Source: Microvirga tunisiensis (GTDB lineage: Bacteria > Pseudomonadota > Alphaproteobacteria > Rhizobiales > Beijerinckiaceae). Taken from it: 40,547 nucleotides of DNA. The DNA is taken from positions 1 through 40,547 of the forward strand of contig NZ_VOSK01000041.1 of assembly GCF_009296175.1 (NCBI RefSeq). Reading direction: 5' to 3'. Made by a program: the position numbers and the translations under genes. The notes beneath the pieces are model-generated. The model saw nothing but the letters and a program-made list of their open reading frames with translations, was not told the origin of the DNA and did no database searches. Shown piece by piece: positions 1-8,007 of the stretch; the stretch's first letter is position 1; the number at the start of each line of letters is the position of its first letter.

Positions 1-209
1 ATGCGTTTGCCCGGCAAATGCGGCTCCATCCGATCCCACTGGTGATCTTTCAACATCAGACGAACTCCGCTCACCCAAGCCTCCGCGCCCAAAAGGAGCT
101 TGAATCAGATTTGCGAGTCCGTCGAAAGCCTGAATGTCAACGCGCTCTAGCAGATCGGATGCCAAAGTCCGAAGCTGCCAATCCGCCGTCCCCCTTTTCA
201 GGAGTTCCG

Positions 210-464
210 ATGCTTTTGCCCTGGATGAAACTTGCGACAGACACCACGATGCTGGCCTTCGAGGCTCAGATGGTGATCTGGACCCGCGTGTCCCAAGCCG
301 CCATGGGTCAGGGGTCAACGGCAGAAAACCTGCTGATGGTGACGGAAAAGGTCACCGCCTTTGCAGAGGCGGCGGCGACGCTTGCAACGGGTGGATCGGC
401 TCATAAGGTCGTAAGGGGATACCGCAGGAAGGTCCGTGCCAATGTGAAGCGCCTGAAGCGCTAG
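210..464 (+). CDS. Small conserved hypothetical protein, possibly phasin-like
   Basis: Predicted 84-residue protein. The start is set at ATG 210 because AGGAG lies at 200-204, five bases upstream; a longer reading from position 18 has no comparable site and its extra N-terminus is unstructured-looking. The first 60 residues are helical and Ala/Met-rich (LPWMKLATDTTMLAFEAQMV), followed by a strongly basic tail ending KVRANVKRLKR. Short helical proteins like this in Hyphomicrobiales are often loosely related to phasins, but no diagnostic motif is visible, so the function is unknown. It stands alone, with no partner gene on its strand. Confidence 0.6.
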   Translation: MLLPWMKLATDTTMLAFEAQMVIWTRVSQAAMGQGSTAENLLMVTEKVTAFAEAAATLATGGSAHKVVRGYRRKVRANVKRLKR

Positions 465-482
465 ATGGCCTTTCCTCCCGCT

Positions 483-645
483 GGAGCATCGGACCCACAA
501 ATAGCCACAAATAGCCCACAAATAGCCACAAATAGACTTCTTTTTTGGGATTGATCCGATGCTCCTTCCTAGATGAGCGCATCGCTCAGCGCGGGAACCC
601 TGATCCACTTCTCGTTGACGCGGACCTCCGGTTCCGCACGATGCG
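483..645 (-). repeat. Composite palindromic repeat (copy 1), carrying a 10-bp tandem array
   Basis: Read on the minus strand this has two modules. The first starts GCATCGTGCGGAAC (about 645 down to 575) and closely resembles plus-strand 38848-38905. The second is bounded by perfect 11-bp inverted arms GGAGCATCGGA at 483-493 and TCCGATGCTCC at 555-565, and resembles 38927-38977. The middle of the second module holds four copies of CCACAAATAG (495-504, 505-514, 516-525, 526-535) with one extra C at 515. The same two modules in the same order at both ends of the window indicate a dispersed family rather than chance palindromes. Confidence 0.7.
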
Positions 646-726
646 CCAACACATTACCGTCGCATCTGCTCGCCAGCCGAGAAGATCAGATTAAGGCTCG
701 AAATCGATCCGTGAGCGGCTTTCCCT

Positions 727-978
727 TCAGTCACCACGTGTCACGAGCCGGTTCCGAATTTCGGAGACGATCCCCAGCAATAAAGCGCCGGCGCTCGTCG
801 CCGCAAAGAGTTCGCCGAAGATGTGAACAACGGCGTTGTTCTCAGAGAGATCGCCGGCGCTCACATGATGGATGTGATGGGCAGTTGCGAGCGCAATGCC
901 GAGACAAGCCCCGAGATACGCCAGCCCGGGTGTGTTCCAGGGCCTGACCGTCTTCTTCTCAATGCGACCGGACGACAT
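727..978 (-). CDS. Small two-helix membrane protein, unknown function
   Basis: Predicted 83-residue protein. The start at 978 is preceded on the minus strand by GGCAGGAGATAAG, a good Shine-Dalgarno site about nine bases away. There are two hydrophobic stretches, about residues 17-34 (GLAYLGACLGIALATAHH) and 52-70 (HIFGELFAATSAGALLLGIV), so it probably spans the inner membrane as a hairpin. The paired His residues between the helices (AHHIHHVSAGD) could bind a metal, but that is speculation. It is monocistronic as far as can be seen. Family not recognised. Confidence 0.65.
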   Translation of the reverse strand: MSSGRIEKKTVRPWNTPGLAYLGACLGIALATAHHIHHVSAGDLSENNAVVHIFGELFAATSAGALLLGIVSEIRNRLVTRGD

Positions 979-1334
979 TCACACTTATCTCCTGCCGATG
1001 TCTCATCAGTCTCATTCAGACTCGAACTCCGCCGGATCTGTTCCAAAGCTCTGGGACTTTGCGGATGGCATGGGCACATGGCCACTCTATCCATATGATC
1101 GGACGAAAGATCCCCAAAGCCAAGCTTTAAAGTGAAATCAATACTCTTCAGAATTCTTAACGCGGGACAGGATAATCATCTTTGAACTTGGCAATACGCA
1201 GCTTACCGTCAAGCTTGACCATTTACGGTACGTATTTTCCACTATTTCTTTTTTGGGGCACTGGGCTATAGACTGAACCCATTGATGCGGGGCAATTCAA
1301 AACAACAGTCACCAAATATATATTCAAAAAACTA
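979..1334. other. Non-coding stretch between a small membrane gene and a hairpin zone
   Basis: No reading frame here has a credible start with ribosome-binding site. The right part (about 1130-1334) is distinctly A/T-richer than its surroundings, with a TTGACC at 1215-1220 but no well-spaced -10 element. It probably holds promoters for the minus-strand small membrane gene and possibly for a short plus-strand RNA ending at the terminator near 1400. Confidence 0.3.
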
Positions 1335-1410
1335 CCGTGCTTGGGGGGCTTCGCACGGATACAAGCCGCGGTTCTGGTTGAAAGATCAGACGCGGCTTTT
1401 TCTTTTTCTC
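1335..1410 (+). terminator. Tandem hairpins ending in a rho-independent terminator
   Basis: First hairpin: CCGTGC 1335-1340 pairs with GCACGG 1353-1358, with a G-rich loop. Second hairpin: AGCCGCG 1364-1370 pairs with CGCGGCT 1391-1397 and runs into TTTTTCTTTTTC, a classic plus-strand terminator. No plus-strand gene ends just upstream, so the terminated transcript may be a short non-coding RNA from the A/T-rich region on its left. The next gene (cobC) is on the minus strand and ends at 1428. Confidence 0.6.
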
Positions 1411-1427
1411 GGATTCAACTGAGCTCA

Positions 1428-2426
1428 TCAGGAAAAGCTCGCAAAAGCGCGCTCAAGACGTAGCCAATTCTCCTCCGGACCCGGAAGCCCGAACCGCAGG
1501 AGGCGCGGATCGTATTGGAAGCGGCGGATCCAGATGCCGTGACGCCCCAGATGAGAGAACAACTCCGGCGCGCGGCTACTGTCCATGAGACGGTAGAGGA
1601 TCGTACCTCTCGGCGACCGATCCGAATGAGGTGCAAGCAGCGCATCCAAGCGACTGGCATCGTCGGCTCGCGCCCGCAGCGCAGCCCGTCTCCACGCGCG
1701 ATCACGCAGCGCCCGGCGCCCGACCTCCATGGCGGGGCCGGATACGGACCACGGGCCGAGCGCTTTTCTCAGCTTCTCGGCAAAGCCGTCAGCTGTGATC
1801 GCAAATCCGAGCCGCACACCCGCGAGGCCGTATGTCTTGCCGAAGGAACGCAGGACGATGACGTTCTCCGGCAGAACGGGAGCAAGTGTCTCGCACTCAG
1901 CGAAGTCGGCGAAGGCTTCATCGACCACGAGCCAGCCCCCGCGCTGTCGCAGGTGACCCGCTATATCGAGCAACGCCCCCCGTCGGAGCATGCGGCCATC
2001 GGGATTGTTGGGGTTCACCACAACGACGATATCCGCATCGCCTGCCCCGTCGGTCGAGCCGATTTCCGCAACCTCGTGCCCTGCCCCATGCCAGGCATGC
2101 GCATGTTCCGCATAGGTGGGCCCGAGGATTGCGACGCGCGACCGGGTCCACAGGTCGGGCAGCAAGCTGATGAGAACCTGGGTTCCCGGCGCGGCCACCA
2201 CCGTTGCGGCATCCGATGCCCCATAGGCTTCGGCGGCAGCCGCCTCCAGATCCTTATGACCGGCAGGCGACGGCAGTCGCTCGAACAGGGAGGCTGGCAA
2301 GAAGGGCATGGGATAGGGTATGGGGTTGATCCCCGTCGACAGGTCGATCCACGGCTCGGGTGCTTCCGGAAAGAGCCGCCGGGCTTCGTCCAGATCGCCC
2401 CCATGCCAGATCCGCGCCTCACTCAT
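1428..2426 (-). CDS. cobC: CobC, L-threonine-O-3-phosphate decarboxylase
   Basis: PLP enzyme making (R)-1-aminopropan-2-ol O-phosphate, the arm that links the corrin ring to the nucleotide loop. The protein has 332 residues and aminotransferase class I/II features: substrate-loop IDLSTGINP (about 28-36), NPNNPDGR (about 139-146), VVDEAFADF (about 168-176) and the Schiff-base lysine in SFGKTYGLAG (K197). The start chosen is MSEARIWHGGD, matching usual CobC N-termini; a 23-residue upstream extension is Arg/Gly-rich and would overlap cobD. It is divergent from cobD with only 11 bp between start codons. Confidence 0.92.
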   Translation of the reverse strand: MSEARIWHGGDLDEARRLFPEAPEPWIDLSTGINPIPYPMPFLPASLFERLPSPAGHKDLEAAAAEAYGASDAATVVAAPGTQVLISLLPDLWTRSRVAILGPTYAEHAHAWHGAGHEVAEIGSTDGAGDADIVVVVNPNNPDGRMLRRGALLDIAGHLRQRGGWLVVDEAFADFAECETLAPVLPENVIVLRSFGKTYGLAGVRLGFAITADGFAEKLRKALGPWSVSGPAMEVGRRALRDRAWRRAALRARADDASRLDALLAPHSDRSPRGTILYRLMDSSRAPELFSHLGRHGIWIRRFQYDPRLLRFGLPGPEENWLRLERAFASFS

Positions 2427-2437
2427 CCGATTCACCC

Positions 2438-3424
2438 ATGCCCCTCTCCGATAGCCTGCTGATCCTGAGCCTCGCCCTCGCGGCCGAAGCGGCATTCGGC
2501 TATCCCCACCGCCTTTACACGTGGATTGGGCATCCCGTCACCTGGATCGGATGGCTGATCAAAGGCCTCGACCGAGTCTCGAACCGTGAGAACTGGTCCT
2601 TCAGCTGGCGGCGCGCTGCCGGCATTCTGGCTCTGCTGATCCTCGTGACCGTCACGGGCCTGGCGGCGTGGATGCTGGAACGATTTCTATTGCCGCTCGG
2701 CACCGTCGGTGTGGGACTGCTCGCCCTTCTCTCCAGCACTCTCATTGCCCAGCGCAGCCTGCATGAGCATGTCGCAGCCGTGTCGAAAGGGTTGCGCGAG
2801 GGTGGACTCGGCGGTGGGCGTTCGGCCGTCTCGATGATCGTCGGGCGCAACCCGCAAAGCCTGGACGGGGCCGGTGTCTCCCGCGCCGCCATCGAAAGTC
2901 TGGCCGAGAACTTCTCCGACGGGATCGTGGCGCCCGCCTTCTGGCTCGCGCTCGGCGGCCTCGCCGGAGCGGCTCTTTACAAGGCCACGAACACTGCCGA
3001 CAGCATGATAGGCCATCGCACCCCCCGGCACGAGGCCTTCGGCTGGGCTGCCGCACGGTTCGACGACCTCGTGAACCTGCCCGCCTCGCGCCTGTCGGCC
3101 CTCCTCATTGTTTCAGCCGCCGCCCTGAACCGGGACACCTCGCCTCGCGGTGCCTGGCAAGCCGTCCGGCGCGACGCCTCGCATCACCGCTCGCCCAATG
3201 CCGGCTGGCCTGAGGCTGCAATGGCCGGAGCGCTGGGGCTGCGATTGGCCGGACCGCGCATCTATGGCGATGTGCAGGTCGAGGACAGCTGGATGGGCAA
3301 CGGGCGTGCCGAGGCGACGGCGGACGACATCGAGCGCGCCCTCGCCCTCTACCGCACGGCATGCGCGCTGCTTTTTGCACTCGCGGCGGCATTGACGCTG
3401 TTGATCTGGATTATCGCGCGCTGA
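2438..3424 (+). CDS. cobD: CobD (CbiB family), adenosylcobinamide-phosphate synthase
   Basis: Integral membrane enzyme that attaches the aminopropanol (phosphate) arm to adenosylcobyric acid. The 328 residues show the CbiB signature: N-terminal helix, [20 protein letters not shown] (about 22-41), then [27 protein letters not shown], and [13 protein letters not shown], all strongly conserved in the family. Several transmembrane helices are evident (about residues 60-85 and the last 25). The start [10 protein letters not shown] is used because the upstream frame lies inside cobC. The 3' end overlaps the convergent cobQ by 14 bp. CobC, which makes its co-substrate, is next door and divergent. 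Confidence 0.93.
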   Translation: MPLSDSLLILSLALAAEAAFGYPHRLYTWIGHPVTWIGWLIKGLDRVSNRENWSFSWRRAAGILALLILVTVTGLAAWMLERFLLPLGTVGVGLLALLSSTLIAQRSLHEHVAAVSKGLREGGLGGGRSAVSMIVGRNPQSLDGAGVSRAAIESLAENFSDGIVAPAFWLALGGLAGAALYKATNTADSMIGHRTPRHEAFGWAAARFDDLVNLPASRLSALLIVSAAALNRDTSPRGAWQAVRRDASHHRSPNAGWPEAAMAGALGLRLAGPRIYGDVQVEDSWMGNGRAEATADDIERALALYRTACALLFALAAALTLLIWIIAR

Positions 3425-4868
3425 TGGCGAGGATTCGCTCGCAGTCGAGATGCATTTCCAGGTGATCGGCAAAGCGGTCGAGGATATCGTCGACGAGGGC
3501 TTCATAGGCGAGATCGCTCGTTTCGGCTCCAAGCAGGTTGAGCCACCGCGCCCGTTGGCGGTCATCCGCGAAGAGACCGTGGACATAGGTGCCGACGACG
3601 CGCCCGTCTGCTGAAATGGCGCCGTCGTGTTGCCCGTTCGCCAATCGCGAGAAAGCGCGCGAAGAAGCATCCGGCCCTGACGTCTCGCCGATATGCATCT
3701 CGTATCCGGAGAGCGGCGCACCATCTGTGAGCGTGGTCCCGGTCACGGCCTCAAGCCGCTTCTTCGCGGTGAGGGTCGTTGCGACATCGAGCAGACCCAA
3801 GCCCTCGATGGAGCGGCCCGCCTCGCCTTCGATCCCAGAGGGATCGTCGATGCGCTGCCCGAGCATCTGGTAGCCGCCGCAGAGACCGAGGACACGCCCT
3901 CCCCGGCGCACATGGGCTTTGAGATCGATGTCCCAGCCCTGTGCCCGAATGAACGTGAGATCCTCGATGGTGGTCTTGGAACCCGGCAGCAGGACGAGGG
4001 CAGCAGCAGCAGGGAGCGGCCGACCAGGCTCGACCAGTACCACCTCGACACCCGGTTCCTCGCGCAAAGGATCGAGATCGTCGAAGTTGGAGATCCAGGG
4101 CGTCACTGGGACGGCAATGACAACCGAGCCCTTGCGCCCTTCGCGCCGTAGCCCGAGACCGTCCTCGGCCGGAAGGCGCGCGGCATCGGCGAAATGCGGC
4201 ACGAGGCCGAGAGCCGGCCAGCCGGTGCGCTCGGCCACAAAGCGCATGCCGCTGTCGAACAGGGCGGGATCACCCCGGAAGCGATTGACGATGAAGCCGC
4301 GGATCATCGCGGCATCCGCCGCGTCGAGCACCGCTTTCGTGCCGACGAGGCTCGCGATCACGCCGCCTCGGTCGATATCGCCCACGAGCACCACGGGCAC
4401 ATCGGCCGCGCGGGCAAAGCCCATATTGGCAATGTCGCCGGCGCGGAGGTTGACCTCGGATGCCGAGCCTGCGCCTTCAACGAGGACGAGATCGGCCTCT
4501 TCCGAGAGCCGGCCAAAGCTGTCGAGCACCGCCTCCATAAGGCGCGGCTTCCAGGATTGGTACTCCCGCGCCTTGGCGCTGCCGACCACGCGGCCCTGCA
4601 CCACTACCTGAGAGCCGATCTCACTCTGGGGTTTGAGCAACACGGGGTTCATGTGGACGCTGGGCGCGACACCGGCCGCCCGGGCCTGCAACGCCTGGGC
4701 GCGGCCGATCTCGCCGCCGTCGGCGGTGACGGCGGCGTTGTTCGACATGTTCTGCGGCTTGAAGGGCCGGACCTTCAAGCCCTTGCGCGCGAAAACCCGG
4801 CACAGGCCGGCCACCAGGAGCGACTTGCCCACATTGGAGCCGGTGCCCTGCACCATGAGCGCGCGCAT
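3411..4868 (-). CDS. cobQ: CobQ, cobyric acid synthase (glutamine-hydrolysing)
   Basis: Amidates side chains b, d, e and g of adenosylcobyrinic acid a,c-diamide using glutamine and ATP. The 485 residues comprise an N-terminal dethiobiotin-synthetase-like ATPase domain with loop GTGSNVGKS (residues 8-16) and KPQNMSNNA, and a C-terminal class-I glutamine amidotransferase-like domain with nucleophile in [11 protein letters not shown] and conserved His in TYVHGLF. The start at 4868 shares its A with the cobO stop (TGATG overlap), so cobO and cobQ are translationally coupled. The frame stays open upstream through cobO, but that extension is antisense-like, low-complexity sequence. Confidence 0.95.
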   Translation of the reverse strand: MRALMVQGTGSNVGKSLLVAGLCRVFARKGLKVRPFKPQNMSNNAAVTADGGEIGRAQALQARAAGVAPSVHMNPVLLKPQSEIGSQVVVQGRVVGSAKAREYQSWKPRLMEAVLDSFGRLSEEADLVLVEGAGSASEVNLRAGDIANMGFARAADVPVVLVGDIDRGGVIASLVGTKAVLDAADAAMIRGFIVNRFRGDPALFDSGMRFVAERTGWPALGLVPHFADAARLPAEDGLGLRREGRKGSVVIAVPVTPWISNFDDLDPLREEPGVEVVLVEPGRPLPAAAALVLLPGSKTTIEDLTFIRAQGWDIDLKAHVRRGGRVLGLCGGYQMLGQRIDDPSGIEGEAGRSIEGLGLLDVATTLTAKKRLEAVTGTTLTDGAPLSGYEMHIGETSGPDASSRAFSRLANGQHDGAISADGRVVGTYVHGLFADDRQRARWLNLLGAETSDLAYEALVDDILDRFADHLEMHLDCERILAISAR

Positions 4869-5473
4869 CAGAACTCGACGCCTTCCTGCGCCTTCACGCC
4901 CGCCGCGAAATGGTGCTTCACCAGATTCATCTCGGTGACGAGATCGGCCGCCTCGATGAGTTCCGGCTTGGCGTTGCGGCCGGTGACGACCACGTGAAGA
5001 TCGGGCCTGCGCTGCCGCAGTGTTTCGACAACCTGCGCCAGGTCCAGGTAATCGTAGCGAAGGGCGATGTTGAGCTCGTCGAGCACCAGCAGGCGGATGT
5101 CCTCGCGGGCCATCAGGCCCTTTGCCTTGTCCCACGCGCGTTCCGCGGCCGCCACGTCGCGGGAGCGGTCCTGCGTCTCCCAGGTGAAACCCTCGCCCAT
5201 GGTGTGCCACTCGACCTGATCGGAGAACCGGTCGAGGGCCAGGCGCTCGCCGGTTTCCCAGGCGCCCTTGATGAACTGCACCACGCCCACGTGAAATCCG
5301 CGCCCGAGCGCCCGCAGCATGAGACCGAAGGCGGCCGTCGACTTGCCCTTGCCAGGCCCCGTATGGACGATGAGGAGCCCCTTCTCGACCATCTTCGAGG
5401 CGACCTCCCGGTCCTGGACTTCCTTGCGCTTGATCATCTTGGCGCGATGGCGCGCCTCTTCGTCCTGGGTCAT
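4868..5473 (-). CDS. cobO: CobO, cob(I)yrinic acid a,c-diamide adenosyltransferase
   Basis: Transfers the 5'-deoxyadenosyl group from ATP to Co(I) corrinoid, forming the Co-C bond. The 201 residues match the usual CobO/BtuR length. The P-loop [10 protein letters not shown] is at residues 37-46; [13 protein letters not shown] and [13 protein letters not shown] are family motifs. The N-terminus is charged and Lys/Arg-rich, typical of the CobO type. It is upstream of and coupled to cobQ on the minus strand. About 410 bp separate it from the divergent hupE; that gap holds the riboswitch, which faces the other way, so cobO-cobQ must use another promoter. Confidence 0.94.
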   Translation of the reverse strand: MTQDEEARHRAKMIKRKEVQDREVASKMVEKGLLIVHTGPGKGKSTAAFGLMLRALGRGFHVGVVQFIKGAWETGERLALDRFSDQVEWHTMGEGFTWETQDRSRDVAAAERAWDKAKGLMAREDIRLLVLDELNIALRYDYLDLAQVVETLRQRRPDLHVVVTGRNAKPELIEAADLVTEMNLVKHHFAAGVKAQEGVEF

Positions 5474-5518
5474 CCCAACCTGCTTTCAGCATGAGAGGGC
5501 CGCACCATGAACAGCCCC

Positions 5519-5546
5519 GGGCCCGATTTCAAGGCCGGGCCGTTTT
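5519..5546 (+). terminator. Hairpin with short T-run between cobO and the riboswitch
   Basis: GGCCCG (about 5519-5524) can pair with CGGGCC (about 5536-5541), followed on the plus strand by GTTTTC. It lies about 45 bp upstream of the cobO start and just before the candidate promoter of the riboswitch transcript. It may insulate that promoter or act as a 5' leader hairpin of cobO on the minus strand. Confidence 0.35.
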
Positions 5547-5558
5547 CAATACTCAGGC

Positions 5559-5587
5559 TTGAAAGATGCTCCTTGCCCCGGTAAGCA
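5559..5587 (+). promoter_or_regulatory. Candidate promoter for the riboswitch-led operon
   Basis: TTGAAA at 5559-5564 and TAAGCA at 5582-5587 are separated by 17 bp. A start about seven bases downstream would place the 5' end of the RNA just before the riboswitch aptamer. The -10 match is weak, so this is supported mainly by position. Confidence 0.35.
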
Positions 5588-5589
5588 TG

Positions 5590-5765
5590 TAATGGACGGT
5601 GCCCCGGAAACGGGGTGAAAAGGGAATGCGGTGAGACACCGCGGCTGCCCCCGCAACTGTAAGCGGCGAGCCTTCGCTCCAAATGCCACTGGGTCATGAC
5701 GCCCGGGAAGGTGGCGGCGAAAAGCATCGACCCGCGAGCCAGGAGACCTGCCGTCAGCCTTTGCT
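5590..5765 (+). promoter_or_regulatory. Cobalamin (AdoCbl) riboswitch
   Basis: The aptamer is recognised by its conserved blocks in order: GGTGCCCC near 5598, the GGGAATGCGGTG segment (5622-5633), GGCTGCCCCCGCAACTGTAA (about 5643-5662) and the B12 box GCCAGGAGACCTGCC at 5738-5752. Binding of adenosylcobalamin would repress the downstream genes hupE, DUF1636, cobW and cobN onward. A possible expression platform follows: GTCGG at 5778-5782 can pair either with CCGAC 5793-5797 or with CCGAC 5873-5877, directly beside the hupE ribosome-binding site GGAGAG (5878-5883). A further hairpin GACTC 5854-5858/GAGTC 5866-5870 precedes that site. This suggests translational control, which is an inference. 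Confidence 0.93.
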
Positions 5766-5887
5766 TCTATCGGGTCTGTCGGACGGGGTGTGCCGACGGT
5801 GACCGTAGTCGAATGACGTTTCGTCGTTCGGTTCCGTCCGTGGAAGCGCAACAGACTCAGAACCAGAGTCTCCCGACGGAGAGAACG

Positions 5888-6529
5888 ATGACCGCACCGA
5901 TCCTGCCCAAGACCCGCCTCCTTGCCCTGACGCTCGCCGGCCTCGTCGCCGCGACCCCCGCCCTGGCGCACCATGTCATGGACGGCCAGATGCCCTCCAC
6001 CTTCGTTCAGGGACTGCTTTCGGGCCTCGGCCACCCGGTCATCGGCTTCGATCACCTCGCCGCGCTCATCGGCGTCGGCCTCGTCGCCTCCCGCTTCGCA
6101 CGCGGCCTCGCCCTGCCGGCCTTCTGGGTCGTCGCCATGGCGGCCGGCGTCGGCCTGCACCTGGCGAGCGCCGACCTGCCCCATGCGGAACTGCTCGTAG
6201 CGCTGAGCGTCGTCATCATCGGCATTGCAGCGACCTTGCGCACAACCCTTCCCTATGCGGCGATCGCCGCTCTCTTCGCCATCGGCGGAGCGGTGCACGG
6301 CTATGCCCTGGGTGAATCCATCGTCGGCGCGGAATCCACCCCGCTCGTGGCCTATCTCATTGGCCTCATCGTGATTCAGACCGCGCTCACGATCGGCATC
6401 GCCTTCGCGGCTCGCCGCTTTGCGAACGCTTCGCTCCAGGTGCCTTCGCTGCAGCTGCGCCTTGCCGGTCTCGCGGTCACGGTGATGGGGGCGGCAACCC
6501 TGGCCCTGGCCTTTTCGGCATCCGCCTGA
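5888..6529 (+). CDS. hupE: HupE/UreJ-family membrane protein, candidate cobalt importer
   Basis: Predicted 213-residue inner-membrane protein with an N-terminal signal segment ending ATPALA (cleavage after about residue 27), leaving an N-terminal His-His. The family metal motif HPVIGFDH (residues 49-56) is present, followed by about five more hydrophobic helices. HupE/UreJ proteins move nickel or cobalt; comparative-genomics work on B12 regulation assigned riboswitch-controlled HupE to cobalt. It is the first gene after the riboswitch and is followed by DUF1636, cobW and cobN, which supports cobalt supply for CobN. The start is fixed by GGAGAG at 5878-5883. Confidence 0.85.
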   Translation: MTAPILPKTRLLALTLAGLVAATPALAHHVMDGQMPSTFVQGLLSGLGHPVIGFDHLAALIGVGLVASRFARGLALPAFWVVAMAAGVGLHLASADLPHAELLVALSVVIIGIAATLRTTLPYAAIAALFAIGGAVHGYALGESIVGAESTPLVAYLIGLIVIQTALTIGIAFAARRFANASLQVPSLQLRLAGLAVTVMGAATLALAFSASA

Positions 6530-6547
6530 TCGCATCGGCCAGAAGCC

Positions 6548-6943
6548 ATGACCTCATTCCATGAGGAGATCTGCCTGCACGTCTGCGTCACCTGCCGTCA
6601 GGCGGGTGGCCCGGACGACAAGGCGCTCCGGCCCGGTGCCATCCTTCACCGGGCTCTCACGGAGGCGCTTGAGCACTCTGACGCGCCAAAGGTGCGCGTG
6701 GAGGCGGTCGAGTGCCTTTCCGTCTGCAAGCGCCCCTGTACGATTGCGGTCTCCGGCCCCGGACGCTGGACCTACATCTATGGTGACCTGAGCGCCGAGA
6801 CCTCGGTCGAGACGATCCTCGACGGACTGCGCCGCTATGCCGCGACTGCCGACGGACTCGTGCCCTGGCGCGAGCGGCCCGAGGCCTTCCGCAAGGGCGT
6901 TGTCGCCCGCATTCCTCCTATCAAGACAAACGACGCGGCCTGA
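6548..6943 (+). CDS. DUF1636 family small Cys-rich protein
   Basis: 131-residue protein of the DUF1636 family, usually found beside cobW and cobalt transport genes in proteobacterial B12 loci. Visible cysteines: C13 and C16 (CVTC), then C56, C60 and C64 (ECLSVCKRPC). This pattern resembles thioredoxin-fold [2Fe-2S] ferredoxins, so a metal or Fe-S role is likely but unproven. It lies 18 bp after hupE and 25 bp before cobW in the same transcript. A role in cobalt handling is inferred from context. Confidence 0.85.
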   Translation: MTSFHEEICLHVCVTCRQAGGPDDKALRPGAILHRALTEALEHSDAPKVRVEAVECLSVCKRPCTIAVSGPGRWTYIYGDLSAETSVETILDGLRRYAATADGLVPWRERPEAFRKGVVARIPPIKTNDAA

Positions 6944-6968
6944 ACGAAGCCGCCGAAAGGCTCACCTC

Positions 6969-8006
6969 ATGAGCGATCTCAAGAAGATCCCCTGCACCAT
7001 CGTCACCGGCTTCCTGGGTGCCGGCAAAACCACCCTGGTGCGCCACCTGCTCGAAAATGCGGGCGGACGGCGCCTCGCCGTTCTCGTCAACGAATTCGGC
7101 GATCTCGGCTTCGACGGCTCCTTCATCGAAGGTTGCGGCATCGAAGGCTGCACGCAGGAAGACATCGTCGAACTTTCCAACGGCTGCCTGTGCTGCACGG
7201 TGGCCGACGATTTCGTGCCGGCCCTGAACACGCTGCTCAACCGGCCGAACCCGCCCGAGCACATCCTGATCGAAACCTCGGGTCTTGCTCTGCCCAAGCC
7301 ACTGGTGCGCGCCTTCAACTGGCCGGATATTCGCTCCCGTGTGACGGTGGACGGCGTGATCGCCGTCGTCGACGGACCCGCCGTCGCTTCCGGCGCCTTC
7401 GCGGAGGACCCGGATGCGCTCGAAGCCCAGCGCGCGACCGATGCCTCCGTCGATCACGAGAATCCGCTGGAGGAAGTGTTCGAGGACCAGCTTCTCTGCG
7501 CCGACCTCATCATCCTCAACAAGACCGACCAGATGGCGGCCGGCGACAGGGGCAACGTCCTCGCCGCGATCAACGAGCATCTCCCCCGCGCCGTGAAGGT
7601 CATTGAGACCACTCACGGCAAGGTGGACCCGACCGTTCTGCTCGGCCTCGGCGCTGCAGCGGAAGCCGACCTCGAATCCCGTCCTTCGCACCATGAGACC
7701 GCCGAGGATCACGACCACGACGATTTCGACAGCATCGCGTTTCCGGTTGCGCCTGTCGCTACGCCAGAGGTGCTCGTCGCCCGTGTCGAGCGCGCGGCGG
7801 AAGCGGCCGGCGTGCTGCGGATCAAGGGCTTCGCGCCCGTCGATGGCAAGCCCATGCGCCTCGTGGTCCAGGGCGTCGGCCAGCGCATCGGGCACCACTT
7901 CGACCGGCCGTGGAAGGCCGGCGAAGCCCGCGACGGCCGCATGGTCGTGATTGGTCTGAAAGGGTTCGACGTGAACGCCGTCGAGGCCGCTTTGCGCAAC
8001 GGATGA
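6969..8006 (+). CDS. cobW: CobW, G3E-family GTPase (metallochaperone)
   Basis: 345 residues. The P-loop GFLGAGKTT (14-22), the family metal site GCLCC (CxCC at 73-76) and the guanine motif NKTD (184-187) are all present. A His/Asp-rich linker HHETAEDHDHDDF (about 241-253) separates the GTPase from the C-terminal CobW_C domain. CobW is needed for aerobic B12 synthesis and is thought to deliver Co(II) to the CobNST chelatase. The gene ends two bases before the cobN start, fitting this role. The start MSDLKKIPCT is chosen because the longer upstream frame overlaps DUF1636. Confidence 0.95.
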   Translation: MSDLKKIPCTIVTGFLGAGKTTLVRHLLENAGGRRLAVLVNEFGDLGFDGSFIEGCGIEGCTQEDIVELSNGCLCCTVADDFVPALNTLLNRPNPPEHILIETSGLALPKPLVRAFNWPDIRSRVTVDGVIAVVDGPAVASGAFAEDPDALEAQRATDASVDHENPLEEVFEDQLLCADLIILNKTDQMAAGDRGNVLAAINEHLPRAVKVIETTHGKVDPTVLLGLGAAAEADLESRPSHHETAEDHDHDDFDSIAFPVAPVATPEVLVARVERAAEAAGVLRIKGFAPVDGKPMRLVVQGVGQRIGHHFDRPWKAGEARDGRMVVIGLKGFDVNAVEAALRNG

Positions 8007-8007
8007 C

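Noticed and set aside
495..535. Four short repeats as a possible CRISPR remnant
   Set aside because: Units of 10 bp are directly tandem with no spacers, and they lie in the loop of a palindrome; no cas genes are present.
3411..5492. A single 693-codon frame covering cobQ and running through cobO
   Set aside because: Only the part from 4868 matches CobQ; the upstream part is Arg/Gly-rich shadow sequence of cobO in another frame.
5696..5887. Extension of hupE upstream into the riboswitch
   Set aside because: The frame is open but covers the B12 box and leader; ATG 5888 has a proper GGAGAG site and starts a normal signal peptide.
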